Positions 12,273-24,695 of a stretch of DNA of 64,000 nucleotides are shown here, one piece after another (position 1 is the stretch's first letter; every line of letters begins with the position of its first letter). The DNA comes from Amorphophallus konjac (Eukaryota > Streptophyta > Magnoliopsida > Alismatales > Araceae): the NCBI GenBank assembly GCA_022559845.1, contig CM040121.1, positions 506,892,566 to 506,956,565 on the forward strand, read 5' to 3'. The position numbers and the translations under genes were made by a program. The notes under the pieces were generated by a model that saw nothing but the letters and a program-made list of their open reading frames with translations, was not told where the DNA came from and did no database searches.

Positions 12273-14081
12273 TGACGAGGATCATCAAGCAGCATGGGCA
12301 ACTATCTAATTATATTTATTTTAAGTGTTTTATGTTAATGGGCCATTTTAGTGGACCTATATGTGTACTTGTCCTTTTTATAGAAAATAAGATATGTCAC
12401 CATCATATAATAAGTCTTTTAGTGTCTTAAGTCTTCCCACGAGAATTATGATTGGTAAGAGTTGTTAAGTGTTAGGTATTCAATGTTAGAGAGGTTAGGT
12501 GAGGTTTGAATAAGTTGTCTATCTGTCATGTGAAGAGTCTATATAAGAGTATGTAACCCCATGTTATAATGGAGAACGATGAAGTTGAAATGAAGAATTA
12601 TTGAATGAAAATTAAGTTTTTCCCAAGGGAAGCAAAGGGCGCAGCCCCCTCTCTCCTCTCCACCCCCTTGCAGTTGAGAAAGCTCCTTCATCTTGAGGTG
12701 TTATACCTCCATATCAGTCCTCTAGTGGGTGAGAAGCTCAGCACCGCCGCCGCCGCCGCCAACGAGTCACCGACGCACCGCCACCGCCTCATCGTTGGAA
12801 TTCTATCTACCTCCTTCCAGCAGCTTGAAGCCCAATTTTTAGCTCTCAATCGGAAGATCTGATCAGGCTGAAATTTTTAGGGTGAGTTCCCCTTGTTGTT
12901 ACCACGTCCCATAAAAAGTTTCACGTTGATCCAATTTCGTTTGCCCCCCCTTCCCATTTAAAATCCCACTGCCTACATAATCTGCCCCTGTGCAGATTCT
13001 GTGTTCTAGCAGCCCATCTCTTCTCTGATTTGACCCCCTTTACAATTTCAGATCGAGCTAAAATTTGGACTAGGACTTCTGTCCACTAAAACCCCTTGCC
13101 ATAATTATGATTTTTTGAGTTTGTTTACCCTTCCTAAAAATCTCTGCAAAAATCGGATCTTGTTCTGTTCCCAGTAGTCTAGATCTTACCTTTCCTGCCA
13201 TAAAATTCACTCCACCCCCTAAACCACCTCCAAAAATTACCAACAAAAATTGTACGTCATCCACACAATCCCATCTATCATCCATAAAAATTTCAAGTCC
13301 TAGATCCACCGCTTGCCCTTCAGTCAAACAACGTTTTCAGGTAGATCCCAGTCTGCCAAGTATTTCCTGAGACAGAAGGTCCGTCTGTTCTAAATTCCAC
13401 CAAGGAGGATACAGAGACAGGAAAATTCCTGTAACACCAGGTGGTCGTAGATCTGCAAGAGATCTTCTCAACGGCGCTGGTTTCACGTCGATCCGACGTC
13501 GAGGTTGATCGCAGTGTTTTTTTATCGCCGAGTCGCGCAATGCTGAAACAGCAGAACAGGTTCAGGACAGCAAGCTGCCGCATCGAGTAGCAGCGCGTCG
13601 GAACCCTCGAAGCTGCCCAAAAGCCGCCCGTCAACCCAAGTGTGATACACCCGGGTTCCACTGTAGCCCTTTACCTCCCTGCGTGGAGTGGGCAGTAAAA
13701 CTCTTGCTGTAATTATTGTTAATTGTTGTACCGGGAGTACTAGTCTTGGCCGGGGTCGTCTTCCCCACGCCCGGAGCGTGGAGGTATCGTGTCCGCTCCC
13801 TCACTCGGCATTTTGCTTACTCCGTATATTTCTATATGTCGCTACTTGCATGTGATAGGTTAATCTAGCCCGTTAAGTATTTTAATCACCGTTGCGAGAG
13901 AGGGCGAAACCCGTCCCTTGACCCGATCCGGGCACGAAAGAGAGTTGACCACCCTAGCTCATTGTCGGTTTCTCAACCGCGCACATCCGCACGTTTCCCT
14001 CGCTAGGGATGAGTCGGGAGTTTGCCTAGAGTCCATGGTTTGCATCTAAATTGACATCGAGTCGCGTCCCGTCCCGCATCA
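12273..14081 (+). repeat. tandem element LTR 2
   Basis: Same termini as LTR 1 (TGACGAGG and GCATCA) and closely similar throughout. TATA box near 12540. Confidence 0.9.
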
Positions 14082-14342
14082 AAATGGTATCAGAGTAGTT
14101 GCCCACTTGTTCTCACAAGTTCGGTCCTTGGCTAAGTCCGTTCCACCACGAAGGGAGAATTTAAAACTTCAGGTGCATTGTCCTTGAGATGGGGACGGGT
14201 GCGAGACCTCATTCGAAGCTCTAGATCCGTCCTTCTTTGCCGTCCATCTTCACCGCCCGCCTCCACTACTGCCACCACCGACACCGCTACTCCTCCAAGC
14301 AAAGGACCTAGGATCGAGGTCGAACCTCCTCCAAGTGGAGTT
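14082..14342 (+). other. tandem element internal domain 2
   Basis: Same 261 bp length as domain 1. The primer-binding site TGGTATCAGAG is at 14085 and the purine end AAGTGGAG just before LTR 3. Confidence 0.85.
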
Positions 14343-16146
14343 TGACGAGGTTCATCAAGCAGCATGGGAAACTATCTAATTATATTTATTTTAAGTGTTT
14401 TATGTTAATGGGGCATTTTAGTGGACCTATATGTGTACTTGTCTTTTTTATAGAAAATAAGATATGTCACCATCATATAATAAGTCTTTTAGTGTCTTAA
14501 GTCTTCCCACGAGAATTATGATAGGTAAGAGTTGTTAAGTGTTAGGTGTTCAATGTCAGAGATGTTAGGTGAGGTTTGAATAAGTTGTCTGTCTGTCATG
14601 TGAAGAGTCTATATAAGAGTATGTACCCCATGTTATAATGGAGAACGATGAAGCTGAAATGAAGAATTATTGAATGAAAATTGAGTTTTTCCCAAGGGAA
14701 GCAAAGGGCGCAGCCCCCTCTCTCCTCTCCACCCCCTTGCAGTTGAGAAAGCTCCTTCATCTTTAGGTGTGATACCTCCATATCAGTCCTCTAGTGGGTG
14801 AGAAGCTCAGCACCGCCGCCGCCGCCGCCAACGAGCCACCGTCGCACCGCCACCGCCTCATCGTTGGAATTATGTCTACCTCCTACCAATTGCTTGAAGC
14901 CCGATTTTTAGCTCTCAATCTGAAGATCTGATCAGGTTGAAATTTTTAAAGTGAGTTCCCCTTGTTGTTCCCACGTCACATAAAAATTTTCACGTTGATC
15001 CAATTTCGTTTGCCCCCCCCTTTCCATTTAAAATCCCACTGCCTACACAATCTGTCCCTGTGCAGATCTGTGTTCCAACAGCCCATCTCTTCTCCAATTT
15101 GACCCCCTATCTAATTTCAGATCGAGCTGAAATTTGGACTGGGACTTCTGTCCACTAAAACCCCTTGCCATAATTATGATTTTTTGAGTTTGTTTACCCT
15201 TCTAAAAATCTCTGCAAAAATCGGATCTTGTTCTGTTCCCAGTAGTCCAGATCTGACCTTTCCTGCCATAAAATTCACTCCACCCCCTAAACCACCTCCA
15301 AAAATTACCAACAAAAATTGTACGTCATCCACACAATCCCATCTATCATCCATAAAAATTTCAAGTCCTAGATCCACCGCTTGCCCTTCCGTCAAAAAAT
15401 ATTTTTAGGCAGATCCCAGTCTGCCTAGTATTTCCTGAGACAGAAGGTCTGTCTGTTCTAAAATCCACCAAGGAGGATACAGAGACGAGAAAATTCATGT
15501 AACACCAGGTGGTCGTAGGTCTGCAAGAGATCTTCGCAACGGCGTTGGTTTCGCGCCGATCCGACGTCGGAGCTGATCGCAGTATTTTTTTCTCGCCGAG
15601 TCGCGCAGTGCTGAAATAGCAGAACAGGTTCGGGACAGCAAGTTGTTGCACCGAGTAGCAGCGCGTCGGAACCATCGAAGCTACCCAAAAGCCACCCGTC
15701 AACCCAAGTGCGATACTCTCGGGTCCCACTGTAGCCCTTTACCTCCTTGGGTGGAGTGGGCAGTAAAACTCTTGCTGTAATTATTATTAATTATTGTACC
15801 TGGAGTACGAGTCTTGGCCGGGGTCGTCTTCCCCACGCCCGGAGCGTGGAGGTATCTTGTCCGCTCCCTCACTCGGCATTTTGCTTACTTCGTATATTTT
15901 TATATGTCGATGTTTGCATGTGATAGTTTAATCTACCTCGTTAAGTATTTTAATCACCGCTGCGAGAGAGGGCAAAATCCGTCCCATGACCCGATCCGGG
16001 GCACGAAAGAGAGTTGACCACCCTAGCTCATTGCCAGTTTCTCAACCGCGTCCGCACGTTTCCCTCGCTAGGGATGAGTCGCGAGTTTGCCTAGAGTCCA
16101 AAGTTTGCGTCCGAATTGACATCGAGTCGCGTCCTGTCCCGCATCT
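14343..16146 (+). repeat. tandem element LTR 3
   Basis: Starts TGACGAGG; the last base is changed (GCATCT instead of GCATCA). It is followed directly by the target duplication ACTTC (16147-16151). Confidence 0.88.
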
Positions 16147-16151
16147 ACTTC

Positions 16152-16745
16152 ACTACAGTGAAAGCTAATCCTTGAAGTCCTCAAGCCCAGGAAGCATTTA
16201 AGAGGAGAAAGTTATTCATCGTCATTCCTATTGTCTCCTCCATCTATCTATCTATCTATCTGATTAACTCATTCATTTCTTTGTGCATTTCTGGTCCACT
16301 GTTAAGCTCACCTAGGAGGAGTTGAGTGGAACCTTGATACTGTCCTACTGATAGCAGGGAGCTAGAGCATTTGATGCTCTAAGGATACTTGCTCTCTATG
16401 AGCAAGATTGGTTTGCTGACACCATGAAGTTCAGTTGGGTATCTGGTTCCTAGTAAACCAGTAACTAGGTTTGTTGAGACCTAAAAAGATCAATTGGGGA
16501 GCTGGCCCTGAGGAAATAGCAGGTGTAACCTTTATAGAAAGGTTGAGTGGAAAACATAGGCAGTTTGTTGGGGACTGGACGTAAGGAAGCCAAGGAGAGC
16601 TGACCGAACTAGTATAAAAATCTAGGTGTTTTTGGGGTGTGCCTGTTCTCTGGTTTTATTTTTCTCTATGCATATGAGTTTATTTTTAATACATGATTAA
16701 TTTTTCAAGGCACACCTATTCACCCGCCTCTAGGGTGCGCCCGGC
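16152..16745 (+). repeat. solo LTR, right part
   Basis: Continues the LTR sequence broken at 10199. It contains a (TCTA)n run at about 16236-16260 and the C-rich LTR end near 16720. The chromovirus frame resumes at 16750 with the ADALS motif that normally follows RNase H. Confidence 0.65.
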
Positions 16746-16749
16746 TAAT

Positions 16750-18300
16750 GCGGATGCACTAAGTCAAGAAAAGACTAATGGGAGTAAGACTTAGAGAACC
16801 ATGGCGTAATTCTTTGGTAGTTGTTGACTTTGAACTACAAACTAGTATGGATCGACTTACTTGCTTCCTTGGACACCTATCTATTAGGCCTTTTATTTTT
16901 GATAGAGTTGTGGAAGCTCAAAAGAAGTATGTAGAATTGTAAAGGATTATTGATAAGCCATATTTCACAAGAAGAGCAGATGGTACTATATTCTTGGGAG
17001 ACCGATTGTGTGTGCCCTGTGATGCTAAGCTAAAGCAAGATATTCTAGCAGAAGAGCATAAGTCAAGGTATGTAATTCATCCAAACAGTGTGAAGATGTA
17101 CCATGACTTGAGGAGGAACTTCTAGTGGCCTGGTCTGAGGAAGATGCAGGAGTATGTTGGGAGATGTCTCACTTGCCAATAGGTTAAGGTAGAAAGGCAA
17201 AGACCTTCAGAGTTGTTGCAGTCATTGGACGTTCCATTGTGGAAATGGGAGCAAATTACCACGGATTTTGTGATAAGATTACTGAAGACTCAAAGGCAGC
17301 ATGATTCCATTTGGATAATTGTGGATATGATAACTAAGTCAACTCTTTTCTTACACAAGAACATGAGACAATTAGTGGATAATTTGATGCAATTATACGT
17401 GTATGAGATTATATGTCTACATGGGATTCTAGTTTTAATAGTTTTAGACAGAGATTCCATATTTACGTCCTGATTGTGGACAACATTTCAATCAACTTTT
17501 AGCACCCAATTGAAGTTTAGGTCAATGCATCACCCTTATATGGATGGGTAGTTGGAGAGAACAATTTAGACATTGGAAGACATGCTTAGAGTTTACATTT
17601 TGGATTGCGTCAGTGCTTGGGATGAGCAATTTTCCTTGGCGAAGTTTGAATACAATAACAACTTTCATTCAAGTATTGGTATGGCATCTATTGAGACACT
17701 ATATGGCAGGCCTTCCATATCACCATTATGTTGGACTTAGATAGGAGATAAAGTGTTGTTAGGACCTGAGATTATGTGGCAGAGCTCAAAGCAGATGGCT
17801 ATGATAAGAAAGAAGTTAACCATACAGAGTAGATAAAAGAGTCATGCTAATATAAGAAGGAAAGATCTGGAATTTCAGGTTGGACAACGGGCTTTTTATA
17901 AGTGTCCCCTACTCGTCGTGTACTCAGGCTTGGTAAGAAAGGGAAGTTAAATCCTAGGTATATTGGACCATTTGAGATTCTATCCAGAATAGGAAAGATG
18001 GCTTATAGATTGGCATTATCACCTTTTATGGAGGGAGTCCATGATGCGTTTCATGTTTTCATGTTGAGGAAGTATGTGTATGACCCCTCTTATGTCTTGG
18101 GTGATCCACTGGTGGAGATCAATACAGACTTGACATTTAAGGCTCAGCCAATTCAGATCTTGGATAGGAAGATTCAACAATTTAGAAGGACGTCCATTCC
18201 CATAGTTCAAGTGTTAAGGTGAAGCTCGGCATTAGAGGAGATGACTTGGGAGATAGAGACTAGCACACGGGAGTAGTATCCGAAGTTATTTGGTTAGTAT
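16750..18300 (+). pseudogene. chromovirus integrase and pol C-terminus fragment
   Basis: Resumes at the ADALS motif, then shows the integrase zinc-binding region (H about 17044, H about 17074, CLTCQ about 17170), a core starting with WEQITTDFV, and HHPYMDG in place of the usual glutamate-containing segment. The last part, from about 17900, reads SPTRRVLRLGKKGKL, NPRYIGPFEI, HDAFHVFMLRKY and ends near MTWEIE. This is the chromovirus C-terminal domain, which in related elements directs insertion to chromatin. Numerous stops and shifts show that it is dead. Confidence 0.82.
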
Positions 18301-18348
18301 TTTCCCATGGTAATTTCAAAACTTAAATTTCAAGGATGAAATTCCTTA

Positions 18349-18360
18349 AAGGGAGAGAAT
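18349..18360 (+). other. polypurine tract of chromovirus
   Basis: AAAGGGAGAGAA lies just before the 3' LTR start at 18361. Confidence 0.7.
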
Positions 18361-21300
18361 TGCAACATCCTAAATTTTAAAAAGCTAAATTTACATTTCC
18401 ATAGTAAAGTTCAAAATATATTTAATTATATTTTATGTATCAAAATTTCCTTCATGAACCCAATAGATGAATCTGTTTAGTTGGAAATGGGTTGTTTAGA
18501 TGATGCTCAAGAAGTTAGGCAATGTTCAAAATAATGGGCGGTGTAAAGTAGACGATAGTAGGAGTATTAGATTAAGGAATTACAATTAGACAATGAACTT
18601 AGATGATAGAAAAGAAGATGGAAGAAGTTAGGCGGTAAGAGATAAGCAGTACAGAGGGTTAAGTGATAGAAGTTAGATGGAAGGATGGAAGTTAGATGGA
18701 AGGAATGAGAGTTAGACGATAGAAATAGATGAAGGGAAATAGGCAGAGTGAAGGTAGACAATGCAAAGTTAAGCAATGGCTTAGGCGAAAGAAGTTAGAC
18801 AATAACGTGGACAAAGGAGTTAGACAATGCAAGTTAGACACTACGTTGGAAGTTGGGAAAAAAAAGTTAGATGATGACATGGACAGAAGAGTTAGATGAT
18901 GCGACTTAGATAATGCATTGGAAATTAGGCGGAAGAAGTCAGACGATGATGTGGCTGATAAAGTTGGATGATGTCAAAGTAGACAGAAGGACTTAGACGA
19001 TGTAGTGCCTTGATAAAGAAACTTAGATGATACAGAACTGGATGAAGGACTTAGGCGATATAGAAACTTAGATGATGAATAGTAGGTGATGTAGGAAATT
19101 AGACGATAGAGGTAGCCAGAGTTAAAGTGGATGATGAACTTGGACGATACAGAAATAGACAATAGACTTGGGTCTGATGGAAATAGATGATGGACTTAAA
19201 TAATTAAGAAATTAGATCGTGTAAGATCTCTTGGAGATTTAGGCAATAAGATTAAGTGTTAGGAGTTGTGACAGGCCAAAGAAAACTAGTCAAGAGGCTT
19301 TTGTCATAACCAAGTAAAATATCCATTTTGTAGAGACTTTTAGACAAAAAGAAGGGTAGTGGTCTGATAGGCACATGGCGATGCACTAAAGGTGAAAGAA
19401 GATGGGTGACAAGTGTCCAACATGCAGGGTAAAGCATAGAAGGTGGCAGACTTAGCTCTATACGCGGAGGGCATGGCATGGACCTAGGAGTGAAGATCAT
19501 ATTTAGACCTCTCCTTCCCTCTCTTTTCCCTTTTATCTCTCTTCTCCTTTCACACCTTTAACTCCTCAGATCCCCTCTGAAGCATCTACATATAGCATAT
19601 TCGTTTTCTTGATTGTTTGTTGACTTATGGGCTCCTCATCTTAGAGAAAGTTGTTCTACACCTAGTAAGTCTCTTGTTGACCTCTAGATCACCTTATAGT
19701 CCCTAACATCAACCTTCCTTACAGTCATCTAAGATCAAATCTATGTTTCTCTCTATCTCTTTCATCTTTAGGTGTGAGATTTGAGCAGGTAGGACTGGAG
19801 CCTAAAAGGAAGAGGACTGAAGGCCAGTGATAATAGGCTTCTCATTAAGATAGGATTTCTAAGCATGGGCCATGCATAAATACTTAAGCCTAGTTTTGAT
19901 CGATTTATGTTCTACGTCTCCCAACTTAACAAAGATTGTATGTAAATGGCCATGATTAAGGTCATGCTCTTTACCTTCCTGAACCTTTACCTATATCTAT
20001 TTTATGAAGGTTCCAGTTAAGACAGGTTGAGCATGTACATGCCTAGAATAAGATATGCAAGTGAAAGGTTAAGGCGAATCATGCACGTTAATGAATAATG
20101 TATGTATGCATGAAAGTGGTTTCTAAAGTGAATAAGTAATGCATGTAGGGCATGATATCATGTGACCTTATTTTAACTACGATTCATGAGGACTAGATCA
20201 GTCTAGATAGGGTGTCCATTGCTATGTCATGATACACCATCGATTTGAATCATATACCCCACTAAAGCCATGTTCTTTCCTTTGAACCCTAAACTCTGAG
20301 ACTATGTTTGAGTGGGTAGGACGGATGATGTAGCACCCACATCGGGTCGGGACATTAGGGTAGCAAGGGAAGAAAGTGCTATACTCCTCTGCTCAGGGTA
20401 TGGTATACGCCTATGCAACAGGCTAAGAAAATCTCCATGAAGTTTAGGGTGAGGTCAAAGGGCTTCCGAGTTGTGTACACAAGCTAGAACTCACTCAGGA
20501 TGTACTAGTGTCGAGTGAGGGTATGTTATGTATGAGCTCGCTCCTTGTAGATGATATTCCCTCTGCTTAGCTTATGATTCATGATTATAAGTCTTGATTA
20601 CTCTAGTTTATGTGTTGATGATGTGGGTACGAGCTCTATGTTATCAAAGAATGCAAACATATGCAAATTACCAGTAAGATATATGCAAATATGCTGACCC
20701 ACTTATTCCACATGTTAACCCTCCTAATTAAGAAATATGTTAGCATCTGCGGTCCATGCATGTTAAATAAGTGGAAAGATTCTTCTAAAAAATAACTGAA
20801 TTGATATGTAATCCATGCTATTTAAGCTTCATGCATTGCAAGTTCAAGTTGCGAGTTCATGTTACATGTTATGTTGTAAGTTCATGTTACAAAATTATGT
20901 TCTACCATGATATCTGTAGTAACATATCTAGTTTTCATATTTTCATCTTTGACCTCAACATCCCTGGATAGTGATATGGGATGCCCCCATTGTTGTTCCA
21001 CCTAACTTACTTTGATTAATTCACTTGTGAGATCATTTTGCTTTAAGTTCCTAAATCATGTAATTGCACTTAAGTATATCTATACAACATGATGTGAAAA
21101 GTTAATTTCATAAGCAAGATTGTTACCATTTTCATAAAATGTGAAGCATATAAGTATAGTATCTTGTGGAGTGAAGTGACGTGGTAGTATTAGGAGTCCT
21201 ACCGAGTCATCATACTCAGATAGTTTCCCTTATTTTCCTTTTACGTGCTGATCAGTGAGGGCTTCCATGCAACTAGAGCGGGACCATTGTATAGACTTTT

Positions 21301-21641
21301 GGAGACAACAAACAGAATAGATCGCATAGTGTAGGCATAGTGGACTAAGGTAGGAAGTTCTATCATGGCAGTGTTTTGTGTCAGGGGATGCCGTACCTGG
21401 TTGTATCTCATGTTATCTTTGGAGGTTACCCGCATGGGACTTATGTACTATGACACTTCTATATTATTTAAGAATTTTGAATGGGAAACAGTCCGTGTAA
21501 ATTTTCTCTTCATAATGTGTAGATAAGCATTGATGATTTTATGTCGTGGAATGTTTATGATTACATTATTCAGGTGCTATTACTCTCGAGCACGAACATG
21601 TATTTACGCACTCTGTGTTTTCTCTTTAGCAGGGTGTGACA
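18361..21641 (+). repeat. chromovirus 3' LTR (about 3.3 kb, right end tentative)
   Basis: It starts TGCAACATCCT after the polypurine tract. I place the end at GGGTGTGACA (21632-21641) because it is the approximate inverse of the start, as in this group of elements. The 5' LTR is outside the window, so the length cannot be checked. Short ORFs inside have no domain. Confidence 0.5.
18540..19240 (+). repeat. degenerate TTAGAYGAT repeat array in chromovirus LTR
   Basis: The word TTAGAYGAT, or close variants (TTAGACAAT, TTAGGCGA), recurs dozens of times at irregular 15-35 bp steps over about 700 bp in the U3 region. All copies point the same way. It makes this LTR region purine-rich on the plus strand. 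Confidence 0.75.
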
Positions 21642-22612
21642 TGAGATGTGTGGTAGGTCACTTGAGTGGCATGGACAAAAATACGACATGGCATACATAT
21701 GATGAGGTGGCAGGGTTGATTGTTGGCAAGAATGAGGCATATTTTTGTAAATAAGTTGGAATCGAGTAATATTTGGATAATTATTTAATAAAATAAGATT
21801 ATTTTTAAAAATTCTCCTAACATTTAATATATTTGTGCGATAAGAATGTATAGTTTTTGCTTTGCTTGCATTACTGGAAAACAATATAAACTAGAACTAA
21901 ATTTATGAATATCATATAGAAGAGATAATTACACACTTGTAATTTTTATATATATAACCTCTCATTCTTCTTTATATCCCCATATTGAAGATTAATTCTT
22001 CATCTATACTTCTATAATCATTATCTGTGCTCTTTACTTAACCATGGTCAGATTTACAGCTCTAACTGGATAAAGTATTCCATGTTTATCTCTTCGCACA
22101 CAATTGAATGATTAAACTACCCGCAAGTTAGATATGTATCAAGAAAATGATTAGTTACATTAGTTATTTTAACCAACTCTAGATAGAATGTTCTTTCGAA
22201 TTCATGGCAATTAGATTAGAAGGATATAATTGACATATGTTGTTTAGTATACAAATATGCATGATTATTTAAAGAAGAAGAGAACATATAGGATATTTTC
22301 AAGAATCTAAGAGCATATATGTAATTATTCTAATAAAAATATAATAAAAGCTGCATGCTAACAAAAGATGCAATACTATAAATTGACAGCTCAAAGTTGA
22401 ATGAACTTAACCCTTTATCGAAGGATGTGAATTTGTATCTTCCTAGTGTTCACACAAAACAATTTAAACCAACTAATATTTTACTTTTCAAAAAATATGC
22501 ACAAAGTGCATAGTTTTGATATTTTACCAGATAATAATATGCTGATTTCGGGAGTATAATACTAAATGTGAAAGTACTTGGGGGTGTATATGTAAAAACC
22601 TCCTTTCTGGAG
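21642..22612. other. AT-rich interval, nothing recognised
   Basis: About 970 bp between the chromovirus LTR and the truncated LTR of Tat-A. It is AT-rich with short frames only. I find no terminal repeats or protein similarity. Confidence 0.5.
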
Positions 22613-23047
22613 GTGAATCTTGCGCTACCACCTGAGAATGGGAAGCCCAAAAGGATAAGGGGAGAGCAAGAGTCCCTGAACGGTAAGAGTTCTTACCACG
22701 GACGTAACGTCCCTCGGACTCTCACAATTCCTCCTACTCAGAAGAGGGAGCTTGCAGCTATATAAACCTAGAGATCCCCTCCAGAAAGGTAAGCCAATTC
22801 TAGCCACCTCAACTGGTGAAGAGTAGTCTCGTACCCTACACCTCCCTTGCCTCATTTCACACCTCGCTCTTACACTTGCTAACTTAAGTATCGGAAGGTT
22901 TTCCCTGAGATAATAATCCCATGCCCCCTAATTGCTTCTTTCTCTTTTGCAAAACTCTGTTCTGAGGTGGCTACTCATAACTGATCTAGGGCCCATGTTG
23001 CCCTAGATCCGACAGCCAGCGACTTAGCACGAGATCTCGCCTCTTCA
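22613..23047 (+). repeat. Tat-A 5' LTR, truncated at its left end
   Basis: Matches 32723-33151. A TATA box lies at 22759-22766 and the end is CTTCA. The sequence to the left does not match the first 500 bp of the 3' LTR, so the 5' LTR has lost its U3 part. Confidence 0.85.
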
Positions 23048-23049
23048 TC

Positions 23050-23067
23050 TGACGCCGTGTGTGGAAA
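23050..23067 (+). other. primer-binding site of Tat-A
   Basis: TGACGCCGTGTGTGGAAA, two bases after the LTR. It resembles the TGGCGCCGTCTGTGG site common in Tat elements, with a few substitutions. Confidence 0.7.
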
Positions 23068-23085
23068 AGTGAACAAGAAGCCAAC

Positions 23086-24695
23086 ATGGTGCGTAGGAGC
23101 AGCAGTACGAGGGTGACTAGCGATAACGGGAAGGAGCCGACGACCGTGAACCAGGAGCCTATGCTATCACACTCGTTGATTGGCACTATTCACAACACTT
23201 AGGCCAATGCCCTTTCCCCACCGTCGGCTCAGGGGGGACAGCCCGCTATGGTGGATCTTGAGGCCTTTCGCTCCCTCAACACTAAACTGGACACCCTTGT
23301 CGCCTTGATGAGAGCCTAGGTAGCTAGGGAGGAGCGATCCCAGGACTCACGTTCGAGCCCCCCTCAAGCTGAGGCCTCCCGACAGACGGCAGGAGGTCGT
23401 TTCATCATCCAAGATGGCCACATCAACCTTAGCGTGGCCGGCGAACCTTCTCACCCCCCACCCCCCGCTGTGGAACAGGAAGCTTCCTCCAATGCACATA
23501 GGGGGGGAATGATTCGCGGTAACCTGTCCCGCCGGTGGAAACCACTATCCATACCATGCAGTGACAGGGAGAAGAGCGAGAGCGCATTGGGAGCCCCCTA
23601 GTGCTCTCTCGCACCCATTCGGAGCTTACTCTTCAACTCCAAGAGTTTGAGCGGCGATTCGCTAAGCAGGAGCGAGCACTCCGAGCTCTACAGTAGAGCT
23701 CTATGAGTAAGGAGAATGAGGAGAAGTCCCCATTCTCCCTTGAGATTTTGGAAGCTGGGCTGTCCCCCAAAATCTCCCTCCCGACCTTCAAGTCTTATGA
23801 TGGCCTGGGAGACGTAACCGACCACTTCAATAGTTTCGACGCCCTGATGACTCTGCAGGGGGTGTCGGACCCCATCAAGTGCCGAGCCTTTGTCACCACT
23901 TTGGTGCAAGGGGCTCAAGCATGGTTCCGAGCTCTCGCCCCTGGAAGCATCACCAGCTTCCGACAGTTCAGGCGACTACTCAAAGAGAGCTTCGTCGGGA
24001 GCGGCCTCCCAAGGTAGATTGCAGGACTCTTGGTGCTCAAGCAGGTCCCAGGGGAAAAGTTGCAGGCCTACATTAACCGCTTCAAGATGGAGGCCCTGCT
24101 CATCTCCCGCCTCAACATCGCATCTATAATCACCGCACTTAACTTATGATGAAGGGCTTCAGCAAGAGTTGGTGCTCCATCCCCCCACCTCCCTTGCCGA
24201 CCTCGTGACCATAGCTCTATGCCATGCAGAGTGTGAGGAGGTTCTAATTGGCTGTCGGGATAGCCTCGGCCAAGGGAAGGAGGGGGAGAGGAAGTGCCTG
24301 TCTGAGCATCCCTCCAGCCAATGAAAGAGGAGGAATCAGGAGGGCGACCGAAGGGAGCCGCCCAAAAAGTTTGAGCGTTATACTTCTCTGACCACTCCCA
24401 TTTATGAGATCTACCAGGAGAGTAGAGATTTTGGGTTACTTCGTCGACCTGAGCCGATGAAGACCGACCCTCGGCACTACAACTCCCGAAAGCATTGCTC
24501 GTTCCATGAAGACCATGGCCACCATATTGGTGACTGCCAGCAGCTCAAGGATGTGATCGAAAGTCTCATCCGCCGTGGGCACTTGGCCGAGTGTCAGGAG
24601 GCCCCACTAGATCCCTTGGAAGAGATAGGCAACCACCCCCGAGGGATCCACATCAGCGTCATCTCGGGGGCTTTGGCCTCGGGGGAGATACCAGC
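23086..24695 (+). pseudogene. Tat-A gag remnant
   Basis: An ATG at 23086 opens a frame with TAG stops at about 23203 and 23318, a proline/serine-rich linker, then the Retrotrans_gag domain from 23703 (ISLPTFKSYDGLGDVTDHF, AQAWFRALAPGSI). A TAG at 24015 follows GLPR and the domain continues as AGLLVLKQVPGEKLQAY. A nucleocapsid-like CSFHEDHGHHIGDC motif lies at about 24495-24540, followed by LKDVIESLIRRGHL as in Tat gag proteins. The gene is cut at 24696 by a solo LTR. It encoded the particle protein. Confidence 0.85.
24691..24695 (+). other. target duplication of solo LTR, left copy (CCAGC)
   Basis: CCAGC before the solo LTR and CCGGC after it (26373-26377) differ at one base, consistent with an aged 5 bp duplication. 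Confidence 0.6.

Larger units (their letters stand above)
10200..16146 (+). mobile_element. three-LTR tandem element with 261 bp internal domains (TRIM/LARD-like)
   Basis: Three LTRs of 1812, 1809 and 1804 bp alternate with two 261 bp internal domains. Each internal domain has only a primer-binding site and a short purine-rich end. The unit period is about 2071 bp. A perfect 5 bp target duplication flanks the whole array. There is no gag, pol or other recognisable gene. The structure is a non-autonomous LTR element with a very small internal domain, made tandem by recombination between LTRs or by template switching. It depends on proteins supplied by another element. Confidence 0.88.
7639..21641 (+). 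mobile_element. old Ty3/gypsy chromovirus-type element, interrupted twice
   Basis: RT and RNase H remain at 7642-8689, integrase and the C-terminal end of pol at 16750-18300, and a 3' LTR starts at 18361. Its 5' part lies left of copia-1, outside the window. It is broken by copia-1 in RT and by a solo LTR in the segment after RNase H. The pol C-terminus has the VHDAFHVFMLRKY motif and an E-x-TWE motif typical of chromovirus (Tekay/Del-like) pol. The LTR start TGCAACATCC resembles the usual TGTAACACCC of that group. Many stops make it a fossil. Confidence 0.8.

Noticed and set aside
12062..12301. Conserved 79-codon minus-strand frame in both internal domains of the triple-LTR element
   Set aside because: The domains are near-identical as DNA, so conservation of the frame is not evidence of coding.
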